Assembly (NCBI RefSeq): GCF_001429285.1
Contig: NZ_LMJJ01000013.1
Span: forward strand, 39,423-103,422
DNA length: 64,000 nt
Direction of reading: 5' to 3'
Source of the DNA: Ensifer sp. Root278
GTDB lineage: Bacteria > Pseudomonadota > Alphaproteobacteria > Rhizobiales > Rhizobiaceae
Made by a program: the position numbers and the translations under genes. The notes under the pieces were generated by a model. It saw only the letters and a list, made by a program, of their open reading frames with translations. It searched no databases and had not been told where the DNA came from. Of this stretch, positions 52,194 to 61,597 are shown piece after piece (the first letter of the stretch is position 1; each line of letters starts with the position of its first letter).

Positions 52194-54017
52194 ATGTGCG
52201 GGATCGTCGGGATTGTCGGGCACTCGCCCGTTGCGCCACTTATCGTGGACGCTCTCAAGCGGCTGGAATATCGCGGCTACGATTCTGCCGGTGTCGCCAC
52301 TGTTGAGGGCGGGCAGCTCGCCCGCCGACGTGCGGAAGGCAAACTGGTCAACCTCGAGCGCCGGTTGCAGGCCGAACCACTGGGCGGCACGATCGGCATC
52401 GGGCACACGCGCTGGGCCACGCACGGCGTCCCGAACGAGACCAATGCCCATCCGCATTTTTCCAGGGATGTGGCGATTGTACACAATGGCATCATCGAGA
52501 ATTTCGCGGAACTGCGCGCGGAACTGATCGCAGATGGTTTCGAATTCGCTTCGGAAACCGATACCGAAGTTGTCGCCCATCTGATCTCGCGCGAACTGGC
52601 GCGCGGCACGAAACCGGTCGGGGCCGCACACAATGCATTGAAGCGGCTCGAGGGCGCCTTCGCGCTGGCAATCATGTTCCGTGGAGACGAGGATCTGATC
52701 ATCGGGGCGCGCAACGGGCCCCCGCTTGCGGTGGGCCACGGCGAAGGCGAGATGTATCTGGGCTCCGACGCCATCGCGCTCGCGCCCTTCACCGATTCTA
52801 TCACCTATCTGGAGGATGGAGACTGGGCTGTCGTGCAGCGTGGCGGCTTGCAGATATTCGACATCAGCGGCACGCCGGTCGAACGTAAGCGGCAGCGGTC
52901 GATCGGCTCCTCCTTCCTGGTCGACAAGGGCAATTACCGGCATTTCATGGAGAAGGAAATCCATGAACAGCCGGAGGTGATCTCGCATACCCTTGCGCAT
53001 TATCTCGACTTCGCCCAGGGAAAGGCCAAGCCGGTCGATCTGCCATTCGATTTCGCGAAGCTCGACCGTATGGCGGTTTCGGCCTGCGGCACCGCTTATC
53101 TTGCCGGCCTGATCGGGAAATACTGGTTCGAACGCCTGGGGCGGTTGCCGATCGATATCGATATCGCATCCGAGTTCCGCTATCGGGAAATGCCGCTGTC
53201 GAAGTCGAGTGCAGCCCTGTTCATCTCGCAGTCCGGCGAGACTGCCGACACGTTGGCATCGCTACGCTATTGCCGCAGCGCCGGCATTCCGATCAGCGCA
53301 ATCGTCAATGTCCGTGAATCGACGATCGCGCGCGAATCTGACTGCATTTTCCCGACGCTTGCCGGGCCGGAGATCGGCGTCGCCTCGACCAAGGCCTTTA
53401 CCTGCCAGCTTTCGGTGCTTGCAGCGCTCGCGGTACGTGCGGCCGCAGTGCGGGGGACCATCGGCGGGGAAAACGAAAAGCGGCTCATCCGCCAGTTGTC
53501 GGAAGCGCCGCGTTTCGCCAGCCAGGTGCTCAAGCTCGGAGAGCAGATCGAGAAGGTCGCGCGCGAACTCACGCAGGTGCGGCATGTGCTGTATCTGGGG
53601 CGCGACACCAATTATCCGCTCGCCATGGAAGGCGCGCTCAAGCTCAAGGAGATCTCATATATCCATGGCGAAGGCTATGCCGCGGGCGAACTGAAACACG
53701 GCCCCATCGCGTTGGTCGATGAAACCATGCCTGTCATCGTCATCGCGCCGCATGACCGGATTTTCGAGAAGACTGTCTCCAACATGCAGGAGGTCGCAGC
53801 CCGCGGCGGCAGGATCATTCTGATCACCGACCGGAAGGGGGCCACGCAGGCAAGCCTGAAGACGATGGAAACGATCATCCTGCCCGACATGCCGGAGATC
53901 ATAGCGCCGATCATCTACGCCCTGCCGATCCAAATGCTGGCCTATCATACCGCCGTGCACATGGGCACCGACGTTGATCAGCCGCGCAATCTGGCAAAAT
54001 CCGTCACAGTGGAATAG
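52194..54017 (+). CDS. glmS: Glutamine-fructose-6-phosphate aminotransferase (isomerizing)
   Basis: A complete 607-residue GlmS. The N-terminal glutaminase domain starts MCGIVGIVGHS with the catalytic Cys next to the initiator Met, then HTRWATHGVP and VHNGIIENF. Two SIS domains follow (SQSGETADTLASLRYC, with the end DQPRNLAKSVTVE). It makes glucosamine-6-phosphate for UDP-GlcNAc. Being inside the polysaccharide island it is probably a second, dedicated copy, comparable to nodM in symbiotic rhizobia, which would supply amino sugar for the polymer. The chromosomal housekeeping copy is not in the window. Confidence 0.93.
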   Translation: MCGIVGIVGHSPVAPLIVDALKRLEYRGYDSAGVATVEGGQLARRRAEGKLVNLERRLQAEPLGGTIGIGHTRWATHGVPNETNAHPHFSRDVAIVHNGIIENFAELRAELIADGFEFASETDTEVVAHLISRELARGTKPVGAAHNALKRLEGAFALAIMFRGDEDLIIGARNGPPLAVGHGEGEMYLGSDAIALAPFTDSITYLEDGDWAVVQRGGLQIFDISGTPVERKRQRSIGSSFLVDKGNYRHFMEKEIHEQPEVISHTLAHYLDFAQGKAKPVDLPFDFAKLDRMAVSACGTAYLAGLIGKYWFERLGRLPIDIDIASEFRYREMPLSKSSAALFISQSGETADTLASLRYCRSAGIPISAIVNVRESTIARESDCIFPTLAGPEIGVASTKAFTCQLSVLAALAVRAAAVRGTIGGENEKRLIRQLSEAPRFASQVLKLGEQIEKVARELTQVRHVLYLGRDTNYPLAMEGALKLKEISYIHGEGYAAGELKHGPIALVDETMPVIVIAPHDRIFEKTVSNMQEVAARGGRIILITDRKGATQASLKTMETIILPDMPEIIAPIIYALPIQMLAYHTAVHMGTDVDQPRNLAKSVTVE

Positions 54018-54054
54018 CTCTCGCGCAGGACCGAGAGCCGGTGGGCGGGGCTGC

Positions 54055-54495
54055 TTATCGGACGCGCTCATATGGAATACGATGCCACCAGGCACGCAGT
54101 GCAATGCGTATCCAGCCGCTCCAAGATAGACCTGCCCGATGGGATTGAGGTCCGGGCTCTAGGGCGGCAGGAAGAAGAGGCGTGCCTCCTTGACGGCGCG
54201 GCGCACGGCTTATCCCTTGTGGCTGCCGAGATTGTCGAGGATTACGATGTCGCCCTTGGCGAAACTCGCCGTTGATCGGCCCGTCGACGACCCAAGGCGC
54301 ATCGATACGGTCGCATCGCAAAGCAGCGATGAAGGTCATGGTTTTCCAGTGGCCGTGCGGGACCGGTGCAGCGAGCCGCCGGCCGCGCGGCGCCCAGCCC
54401 CGCAGTGGCGCCATATTCGTCTTGATGGTTTCATCGAGAAAGACCAGCCGACAGGCTTCGGAGCCCAGGGGATAGCTTCGTTGGCATCATTGGCA
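54055..54495 (-). mobile_element. IS630-family transposase remnant
   Basis: The minus strand encodes the C-terminal half of an IS630-type transposase. LVFLDETIKTNMAPLRGWAP and HGHWKTMTFIAALRCDRIDA are followed, after a frameshift, by FAKGDIVILDNLGSHKG, a stop, and AVRRAVKEARLFFLPP ending in another stop where Tyr is normal. It is of a different subgroup from the fragment at 21212-21440. It lies directly behind glmS. Confidence 0.75.
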
Positions 54496-54550
54496 AAATC
54501 CTCCTTCAAATGACTTCTGAAACAGGATCCGGCGCGACAAACCGCTCAAT

Positions 54551-55864
54551 CTACTGGTCCCGGAAAGCCCGCATCATCTGATCCGTCAACGGCTTCATCA
54601 GATACGAGAGCACCTTGCGCTCACCGGTCTGGATGAAAACCTCGACCGGCATGCCGGGAACGAGCGCTAGCTGGCCGAGTCTCTGCAATCCCTCCGGAAC
54701 CGGGGTGATGCGCACCACGTAATAACTCTCGTTGGTGCGCTGATCCCGCGTGATGTCGGCGGCGACCCTGGAGACCACTCCGATAAGCTCAGGCGTGCTG
54801 CGCAGATTGAAGGCGGTGAACCGAAGCAGGGCTGCTTGGCCAACCAGAAGCTGGTCGATGTCTTGCGGAGCCACCTTTGCCTCGACCGTGAGGGCGTCAG
54901 CATCAGGGACAATCAGCATGATCGGTTCCCCGGCACCAATGACACCGCCGACGGTGTGCACAATCGACTGATGAACGGTACCGCTCGCAGGAGCACGAAT
55001 ATTGATGCGCGCCAGCTGATCTTCGGCCGTGACGTTTCGCTCCTCGAACTCGGCTATCTTGGCGTCGACCTCGCGCAATTCGCGTCCCGTCTCGCTCGAG
55101 AATTCCTTATCCAGTTGCAGGACCTGGAGCTCCACTTCCGCGATCGCTCCCTTTGTCTGCGCAATGCTCGAAACAAGCTGGGCCCGTTCGCCTTCGATCC
55201 GCGTAGCTTCGCGTTCATAAGCCGTCAGCTTGGATATCGGCACCAGCTTCTGTTCAAAGAGGCTGCGAACCCCGTCGAGCTCATTGTTGACCAGCTCGAT
55301 CTCCCTAGCCTTGGCCACTTCCTGGGCCGAATGGCCTTCGATCTGCTTGCGGTACTGTTCCATCCTTTCGTGAAGTCGTGCCTTGTTGCCGGATCGCGCG
55401 ATCCGGCGAAGTTCGAACAGTCGCTTTTCGCCGGCAACCAGCGCCGCCACCTCGGGGACGCCCATCCGGCTCGCAAGCAATGGAGCGAGCGTCATCTCTT
55501 CGCCGCCATCGCGCTCGGCCTCGAGACGGGATTTGCGGGCGTAAAGCTCGTCCAGGCTCTTGGTCACGAACGCGAGATTGGCACGGGGAACAACGTCGCT
55601 AAGCCGGACCACAACATCGCCGGCATTTACGTGGTTGCCGTCACGCACGAAGATCTCGCCGACGATACCTCCGGTGGAGTGTTGCACCTTCTTCTCATTA
55701 TCCTCGACGACCACCGCGCCATGCGCGATGACCGCGCCCGAAATGTCCACGGTTGCGGCCCAGCCGCCGACGATGCCGGCGAGCAGGGTGATGAACGTCA
55801 CCCCTCCCATGAGATTGCGTCGAATGGACCGCCGGTTGCAGTGCGTCGACCGAGTATCTGCCAT
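54551..55864 (-). CDS. Second type I secretion membrane fusion protein, HlyD/PrsE family
   Basis: A 437-residue HlyD-type protein with one N-terminal membrane helix (about 18-40). The lipoyl-type motif is GAVVVEDNEKKVQHSTGGIV, a coiled coil spans about 90-270, and the C-terminus is PGMPVEVFIQTGERKVLSYL. It is clearly a paralogue of the PrsE-like protein at 46407 but shorter at the N-terminus. It is encoded 28 bp after the ABC exporter gene, forming the second type I secretion pair of the window. Confidence 0.88.
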   Translation of the reverse strand: MADTRSTHCNRRSIRRNLMGGVTFITLLAGIVGGWAATVDISGAVIAHGAVVVEDNEKKVQHSTGGIVGEIFVRDGNHVNAGDVVVRLSDVVPRANLAFVTKSLDELYARKSRLEAERDGGEEMTLAPLLASRMGVPEVAALVAGEKRLFELRRIARSGNKARLHERMEQYRKQIEGHSAQEVAKAREIELVNNELDGVRSLFEQKLVPISKLTAYEREATRIEGERAQLVSSIAQTKGAIAEVELQVLQLDKEFSSETGRELREVDAKIAEFEERNVTAEDQLARINIRAPASGTVHQSIVHTVGGVIGAGEPIMLIVPDADALTVEAKVAPQDIDQLLVGQAALLRFTAFNLRSTPELIGVVSRVAADITRDQRTNESYYVVRITPVPEGLQRLGQLALVPGMPVEVFIQTGERKVLSYLMKPLTDQMMRAFRDQ

Positions 55865-55892
55865 CTTTGCGCCTGCCTCTTCTCGAGCGCTG

Positions 55893-58337
55893 TCAATTCG
55901 GCCGTTTCGGCGAGATCGAAACGGGCTTCGGGTTGGCGTTGTTGGCCGGCTGCAATGGCAAGAGTTTTGCCAGGACCCGTTCTCGCGGCCCGATCATGTG
56001 CATCTGTCCTTCCTTCATCGCCAGAACGAAGTCCAACTCAGAGAGGATGTTCGGTCGATGCGTCACGATCACGACAATCCCGGCGCGGGCCTTGACCCCC
56101 CGGATCGCCTCGGCAAGCGCCATTTCGCCTTCAACGTCGAGATTGGAATTCGGCTCGTCGAGGACAACGAGGAACGGGTTCCCGTGGAGCGCGCGCGCGA
56201 GCGCCACACGCTGACGCTGTCCCGCCGACAAAGCGGCGCCGCCTTCCCCGATCTGGGTCTCGTAACCGTTGGGCAGGCTGACGATCAGATCATGGACGCC
56301 CGCCGCTCGGGCGGCGGCAACGACGACGCCAGGGTCCGGGTACGGGTCGAAGCGGGCAATATTGTCCGCCACCGTCCCCGCAAAAAGCTCGACATCCTGG
56401 GGCAGATAGCCCACGTGTCTGCCGAGTTGTTCCGATGGCCACTGATCGAGCGCCGCGCCATCCAGCTTTACCCGCCCCGCCAGGGGCCGCCATGCGCCGA
56501 CCAGCGCGCGAACGAGGCTCGACTTGCCGGAGCCGCTTGGTCCTATGACGCCGATCCCCGAGCCGGCATCCAGATTGAACTCGATGCCCTGGACAACAAC
56601 CCGCTGCGTCCCTGGCGCGCCGATCACGAGCCGGTCCACGGTCAAGCTCGATCTCGGTGCCGGAAGCGCCATTGGCTGCACGTCCTGGGGCAGGCGGGCG
56701 AGCAGTTGCCCGAGCCTGCGCCAGCTCTGGCGTGCACCCACGAAATTGCGCCAATGGGTGATGGCAAGGTCGATAGGGGCAAGCGCCCTGCCGACCAGGA
56801 TCGAACCTGCAATGATGATCCCGGCGGTCGCCTCGCCATGGATCACGAGCCAGGCACCTACGCCTAGCATTGCGGACTGCAGCATCAGCCGCAATGCGCG
56901 CGAAGCGCTACCCAGGCCGCCCGTGACATCGCTGACACGCTGCTGCTGGGCGAGGCACTGGCGACTTGCGTCCCGCCATTGGTCATGGAGGCGCCTCCCC
57001 ATCCCCATCGCCGCGAGGACCTCCGCATTGCGGCGACTCGCCTCGGCGAGGATATTGCGGCGGGCGCCCGTCAAGACCGCCGCGCTCGCTGGCCTGCGCG
57101 TGAGTATCTCGGTGGTCGCTGTGAGGAGAACCAGTATGATTGCGCCGCAAATGGCGGTTATCCCGAGAACCGGATGGAAACTCCAGATGATTGCCAGATA
57201 GAAGGGGAGCCACGGCAGTTCGAAGAACGCATTGGGTCCCGGCCCCGAAAGAAAGGAGCGGATGCTGTCGATATCGCGCTGCGGCTGCAGCCCGTCGCCC
57301 TGATAGCCGACCAAGAGGGGCAGCCTGGTTATCGCGGTGAAAACACGTCCGGAGACCGCCTCGTCCAGTTCGGTGCCGATGCGGGCCATGATGCGACCAC
57401 GCACGAGGTCGATGATGGCCTGCCCGACGAAGAGAATGCCGGCCAGTATTGCCAGGCCGACCAGCGTCGGAACGCTGCGGCTCGGCAACACGCGGTCATA
57501 AACCTGCAGCATAAAAAGCGCACCGTTCAGCATGAGGATGTTGCTCACGCCACTGAACGCCGCAACACCGGCGAGCGCTCCCTTGCAGGAGCCAAGCGCG
57601 CTGGCCAGTTCCGAGCCCGCTGCCGGATTACCGGCAAGGGAAATGGGCCGCGCAGCCGCCGATGGCTGTGGCGAGGGTCCCGTCCGCTTCCGCCGTGCCG
57701 GCCCGAATAACAGCAACAGGCCGAGACTTCCGATCATCAGCCAGAACGGGAGCCCGTCCGCTGCGCTCTGCAGGTCTTGAAACAACAAAGGATCGGGCAG
57801 GTACCCCGTCAGGGCCGCAAGCGCGCTACCGCCGGGATCGCCGATTTGATGAGGCAACAGCAGAGCCAAAGGTCCGACCTGCGCGAGAGCGATGAAGATC
57901 AGAACCATACCGGCAGTCTGCCACTTTGTGAGGCTGCGTCGACGACGGCTATAGCGCGGCCTTTTCCGGCGCCATCCGGCTCGCAACAGCGCCGATCCAC
58001 CGGGCTCTGCGAGGCGAGGCTCCGCGCGCAGATGGCCCGCCAGAACCACCAGTGCGGTTCCGACAAACATCGTCAAAGCCGGAGGGATGAGATCCAAGAT
58101 GCCGAGCTCCGCGCCCCCGGGTTCGACACCGTCGGGAAGATAGATCCCCAAGGGCTCCGACAGCGCCTTGACTGCAACGAGAAGATCAAGAAACCGCGAT
58201 TGGACGAACCAGGCAAATCCAAACAGCAGCAAGACAAAGCCCACGCCCGTGCCGAGCCGGGCGATTCGCCGCACCTGTTTATCTCCCTTGTCTTTTGCGG
58301 GCATCGCGCATGAAAATTTGGACCGGATCGGTGGCAT
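55893..58337 (-). CDS. Type I secretion ABC transporter with extra N-terminal membrane domain
   Basis: An exporter of up to 814 residues. Residues from about 245 match PrsD-type transporters (MLQVYDRVLPSRSVPTLVGL), with Walker A GPSGSGKSSLVRAL, signature LSAGQRQRVALARAL and Walker B FLVVLDEPNSNLD. The first 240 residues are an extra module with four hydrophobic segments (about 28-45, 85-102, 142-162, 198-212) that normal PrsD proteins lack. It has no C39 peptidase motif. The start may be ATG 58337 or 58304. It is encoded between the kinase-fusion and HlyD-type genes. Confidence 0.85.
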   Translation of the reverse strand: MPPIRSKFSCAMPAKDKGDKQVRRIARLGTGVGFVLLLFGFAWFVQSRFLDLLVAVKALSEPLGIYLPDGVEPGGAELGILDLIPPALTMFVGTALVVLAGHLRAEPRLAEPGGSALLRAGWRRKRPRYSRRRRSLTKWQTAGMVLIFIALAQVGPLALLLPHQIGDPGGSALAALTGYLPDPLLFQDLQSAADGLPFWLMIGSLGLLLLFGPARRKRTGPSPQPSAAARPISLAGNPAAGSELASALGSCKGALAGVAAFSGVSNILMLNGALFMLQVYDRVLPSRSVPTLVGLAILAGILFVGQAIIDLVRGRIMARIGTELDEAVSGRVFTAITRLPLLVGYQGDGLQPQRDIDSIRSFLSGPGPNAFFELPWLPFYLAIIWSFHPVLGITAICGAIILVLLTATTEILTRRPASAAVLTGARRNILAEASRRNAEVLAAMGMGRRLHDQWRDASRQCLAQQQRVSDVTGGLGSASRALRLMLQSAMLGVGAWLVIHGEATAGIIIAGSILVGRALAPIDLAITHWRNFVGARQSWRRLGQLLARLPQDVQPMALPAPRSSLTVDRLVIGAPGTQRVVVQGIEFNLDAGSGIGVIGPSGSGKSSLVRALVGAWRPLAGRVKLDGAALDQWPSEQLGRHVGYLPQDVELFAGTVADNIARFDPYPDPGVVVAAARAAGVHDLIVSLPNGYETQIGEGGAALSAGQRQRVALARALHGNPFLVVLDEPNSNLDVEGEMALAEAIRGVKARAGIVVIVTHRPNILSELDFVLAMKEGQMHMIGPRERVLAKLLPLQPANNANPKPVSISPKRPN

Positions 58338-58709
58338 CGAAATGATCGCCCATCAAAGCAGCAAGTATTTCGACAAAGAGCGCGAAGAGGACGTTCGAAT
58401 AGACCTCAGACCTGCTGCATGGCCGCGCCTTACCTGCGCGCTGCAACACGCCAAAGTATTCTCCTCGGAACCGCCGCGAAGCAGTCGGGTCAACACATGC
58501 ACGATCTTCATTTGCGAATACCTCCACTAACCTGTGTGCCTGAGACGACGCCTCGACCGGGAGCCCGCGGGTCGAAAAAGGAAGGTCCGGATTTCAAGAA
58601 TGCGCTGCAGCCCGGCTTTGCAGGGGATCATTTTCGTCCCTGAAAAGGCTAGATCGATGAGCGCGCGCGCTGCATCTCATGAGGCGTCTTTGCGAAGCGG
58701 CGAAGCCTT
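58338..58709. other. Intergenic region without recognised gene
   Basis: The 372 bp between the kinase-fusion gene and the ABC exporter gene contain only short frames on both strands with no recognisable product. A promoter or attenuator for the secretion pair could lie here, but none can be defined by eye. Confidence 0.45.
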
Positions 58710-60320
58710 CTACAAGGACAACCAGATCTCCTTGAAAAGCTCCCGCTTGACACTCTCAGCGCTAGCGCTGGCGTCGATGGTCCTGATGTCGTTGTCCAAG
58801 GCCCGCAGTTCGGCCATGAGTGCCAGCCGCGCGTCGAACCCCTCCCTGGTAATTTCTCCGGGCTTTCGCGCCTCGGAAACCGAATAATCGGAGACGAGAT
58901 GCAGCGTCAGATGCGGCCTGCAAGAATCCATCCGCTCGTATAGCTTCTTTTCAAGCCGCGCCAGCATGCCCACGCCAGGCGCGGATGAGAGATTTGGCGG
59001 TATCATCGGCCCGTCCAGATATCCGTGCCGAAGCTTCTGTGGCCAGCGGTCGCTGATAACGATCATGCCGCGCATTGCCCATCGATGCGCACGGTTCACA
59101 ACGGCGTACCGTTCGATTGCGATCAGAACTCCCCAGAGCGCCAAACCGACCGATAGTATCCTTCCCATTGCGCGGCTTTCCCGGCCCTCGGTCCGGATCA
59201 TCGCCTTGAGCTCGCGCCGGCGGTAAAAAGCCAGGCGCTGCAGCCCCTTGCGCAACCGCCATCCTCTTCCCTCGCCGGTGCCGACATAAACCTGGGCGCA
59301 GCCGAACTTCCATCGAAATATCCGTGTCAGCAGGCTGACCTGCGTGCTCTTTCCCAGTCCGTCCGGAGCGACGAGCGCCACCACGACCCCACCGGCCCAG
59401 GGCCACCGTTTTGGCGGTACGGCGCCGGGCATGACGCGACCTGCGAGCCTCAGGGCGAGATAGGAGGCCTTGCGCACGAAATGAACCGCAGCATCCGCGA
59501 TACCGCTGGCTCTCGAGAAGCCGCATCTCTGCCGGAGCGAAAGCCTCAGTCTTGCAAGGTCGCCGCTGTGCACCAGAATACCGTCCTCGCTCGGCCGAAT
59601 CCTGCAGCTGACGCTTCTGCCACGGCCAAATTTGTATTCAATGATGTAGGAATTCGGTTCGCCGGGGGCGGGGGACAGGCGCGCAAGTTGCTCCTTGCGA
59701 CTGCCACGTATCGCCACCCAACGTTTCCACGGAAGTGTCCACAGACGGAACGCGAAGCGGGCGATCGATATCCGAACCTCGTCCTCAGGGGAGACGACGG
59801 GGATGGAAATCCCCCCAACGAATACATGCTCCCACCGCCCGACCGCCGCATGATCGAAAGCCAGGTAGCGCTTGCGAAACTCCCAGCCGACACGAATTCC
59901 GACGTGGAGGTCGAGATGGAGATAGGCACCGCATGAAAAATCGGCAACGAACCAATCCTCTCTGCCGGCGCAAACATTGTCGTAGCAAGAGAGGCTTACC
60001 CCGCGGCGACCATGCAACTCAGCCATTATCGAACAGAACATCGGGTAGTCCTGCTTATCGAGGAGCACATCCAGATCGTCGCAGCCGGCGACCGCCTCAG
60101 GCAGGCTCGCGAGATCCTGGATAATCCCGTATCTCACCCCTGCCTCATCCAGGGCGCGAAACAAGGTTGCCGCCACTGGAAACGCGGCAGCCGTATCGGC
60201 AGCGTGCAACGGCGCGATTGCGTCCGAGCCAGCTAGGTCCATGCCTGGTACGTCATTCTGCTTGTCCGCCGCATCCACGGTCAGATTCCGGCGCCCAGCG
60301 ATTACCTGATGTGGGTTCAT
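58710..60320 (-). CDS. Nucleotidyltransferase-like/P-loop kinase fusion protein (second copy)
   Basis: A 536-residue two-domain protein. The N-terminal half has GVRYGIIQDLASLPEAVAG followed by CDDLDVLLDKQDY, the paired acidic residues of a nucleotidyltransferase-like fold. The C-terminal half has Walker A VAPDGLGKSTQVSLL and a thymidylate-kinase-like VISDRWPQKLRHGYLDGP. The start at 60320 is supported by GGGAG with a 7-nt spacer. Layout matches the protein at 28492-30033, but sequence identity is low. It lies downstream of the NusG paralogue and upstream of the second secretion pair. No substrate can be assigned. Confidence 0.75.
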   Translation of the reverse strand: MNPHQVIAGRRNLTVDAADKQNDVPGMDLAGSDAIAPLHAADTAAAFPVAATLFRALDEAGVRYGIIQDLASLPEAVAGCDDLDVLLDKQDYPMFCSIMAELHGRRGVSLSCYDNVCAGREDWFVADFSCGAYLHLDLHVGIRVGWEFRKRYLAFDHAAVGRWEHVFVGGISIPVVSPEDEVRISIARFAFRLWTLPWKRWVAIRGSRKEQLARLSPAPGEPNSYIIEYKFGRGRSVSCRIRPSEDGILVHSGDLARLRLSLRQRCGFSRASGIADAAVHFVRKASYLALRLAGRVMPGAVPPKRWPWAGGVVVALVAPDGLGKSTQVSLLTRIFRWKFGCAQVYVGTGEGRGWRLRKGLQRLAFYRRRELKAMIRTEGRESRAMGRILSVGLALWGVLIAIERYAVVNRAHRWAMRGMIVISDRWPQKLRHGYLDGPMIPPNLSSAPGVGMLARLEKKLYERMDSCRPHLTLHLVSDYSVSEARKPGEITREGFDARLALMAELRALDNDIRTIDASASAESVKRELFKEIWLSL

Positions 60321-60563
60321 ATCGTGCTCCCGGGCCGCTTGCCGACCATGGCGCGCGCCGTGTTCGAAGGAGTGACGGTAATGTGCTTGTCCGGGCGGGC
60401 TTCGCTTCGCGATCTCTGCATGAAGCGCATGTGTGGCCATTTTGCCAAGGGGACGTCTACTGCGGATTTCTTCGCAAGCTGCCGCACTTAGGGTGAGTCG
60501 TGTGACTGCGCCCCCACACCAATAGAAACTATACCAAACAAGAACAATACTCTACATTAACAT

Positions 60564-61112
60564 TCATGTTATAAGCAATTGATCCCTATCAATATACATA
60601 GGAACGGATCTATTCATAACATCAATAAGTATTCTTACTGCTCCAGACCGTCCAACATAATCCAAAGTACCAAGCTGGTCCGCAAATGGCCCATTCGTGA
60701 CCCGTATCTTCTGCCCTGGCTCCAAAAGACTCTTCGGGTGCAGGAACCCCTCGTCATCGGTTGCTGACAGGAGGGTCTCAATGACGCCGAATGGAACCGG
60801 AATCGGCGCGCAATCTGTCATGACGAGCTTGCGAACGCCCACGGTGGAATTGATTGGCGACCACCTTTGCTCGCGAATATCGAATGATACGAACAGGTAA
60901 CCTTCAAAATATGCGGAACAAACCGGTCTGATTTTGCGCGCATGCCGGACAGTTCGCCGTCTTTTCGGCAAATAGGTTCGGAAGTTTTGAGACGACAGGT
61001 GTCGTTCGGCCAGGACTTCGCAGTGCTGGTGCGTCTGAACCACATACCAACGTGCACTACGCGCATCCTGGCTGTCCAGCGGTTCCGCTACCGAACTTTC
61101 CATTTTTAGCAT
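60564..61112 (-). CDS. NusG-paralogue antiterminator (RfaH/UpxY-like)
   Basis: A 182-residue NusG-family protein. The NGN domain shows RWYVVQTHQHCEVLAERHL and FEGYLFVSFDIREQRWSPIN; the C-terminal KOW domain shows LEPGQKIRVTNGPFADQLGT. The start at 61112 has GAGGG seven bases upstream. Operon-specific NusG paralogues next to polysaccharide genes usually allow RNA polymerase to read through long operons. As the first gene of the minus-strand unit 61112-54551 it may act on its own transcript and on other polysaccharide operons here. Confidence 0.87.
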   Translation of the reverse strand: MLKMESSVAEPLDSQDARSARWYVVQTHQHCEVLAERHLSSQNFRTYLPKRRRTVRHARKIRPVCSAYFEGYLFVSFDIREQRWSPINSTVGVRKLVMTDCAPIPVPFGVIETLLSATDDEGFLHPKSLLEPGQKIRVTNGPFADQLGTLDYVGRSGAVRILIDVMNRSVPMYIDRDQLLIT

Positions 61113-61597
61113 ACTCAACCCTCTGAATGCAGATGGGCCGCCACAAGCAAATAAAATCAACAATTTTGCATGGCCGCGCTCATGCCCGTGAACCATCCAT
61201 GTTCCGCCACCCGTTGTCGCGAACATCCATGAACATTGCACACCGAGGCGCCAGCCACCCGAGAATGTATCAGGTTCGCGGACCTGCGTGCCATCAGCAC
61301 TAGAGCGTAACAGGCTGGGAGCAAGTGATTAGCAGATAGATACTTTTTGCCGATCAACCCTGCAAAAAGGCGCAGGCGCATACCACCGTAGTGGAGCGAG
61401 CTTACGACGGATTAGACGGATCGGCCCGCTGATTACAGACTTTCAAATGTGCTATTTCTCAAGCGGATTACCGGCTTTGTGAGGCCGAGTTGGGGTGCAC
61501 CATGATTTTTGCCCCTCTGGCGCGGCTGCCGGCAGAGTGAAGACACGGGGTGCGGTCGGCAATTATGACGCGGGAAGGCACGGAGGAGGCCACGACG
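61113..61597. promoter_or_regulatory. Divergent promoter region, nusG paralogue and HprK-like gene
   Basis: This 485-bp region separates two divergent units and has an AT-rich core around 61300-61480. No intact gene is present. I see no defined operator and no copy of the palindrome at 26448-26464. Confidence 0.45.
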
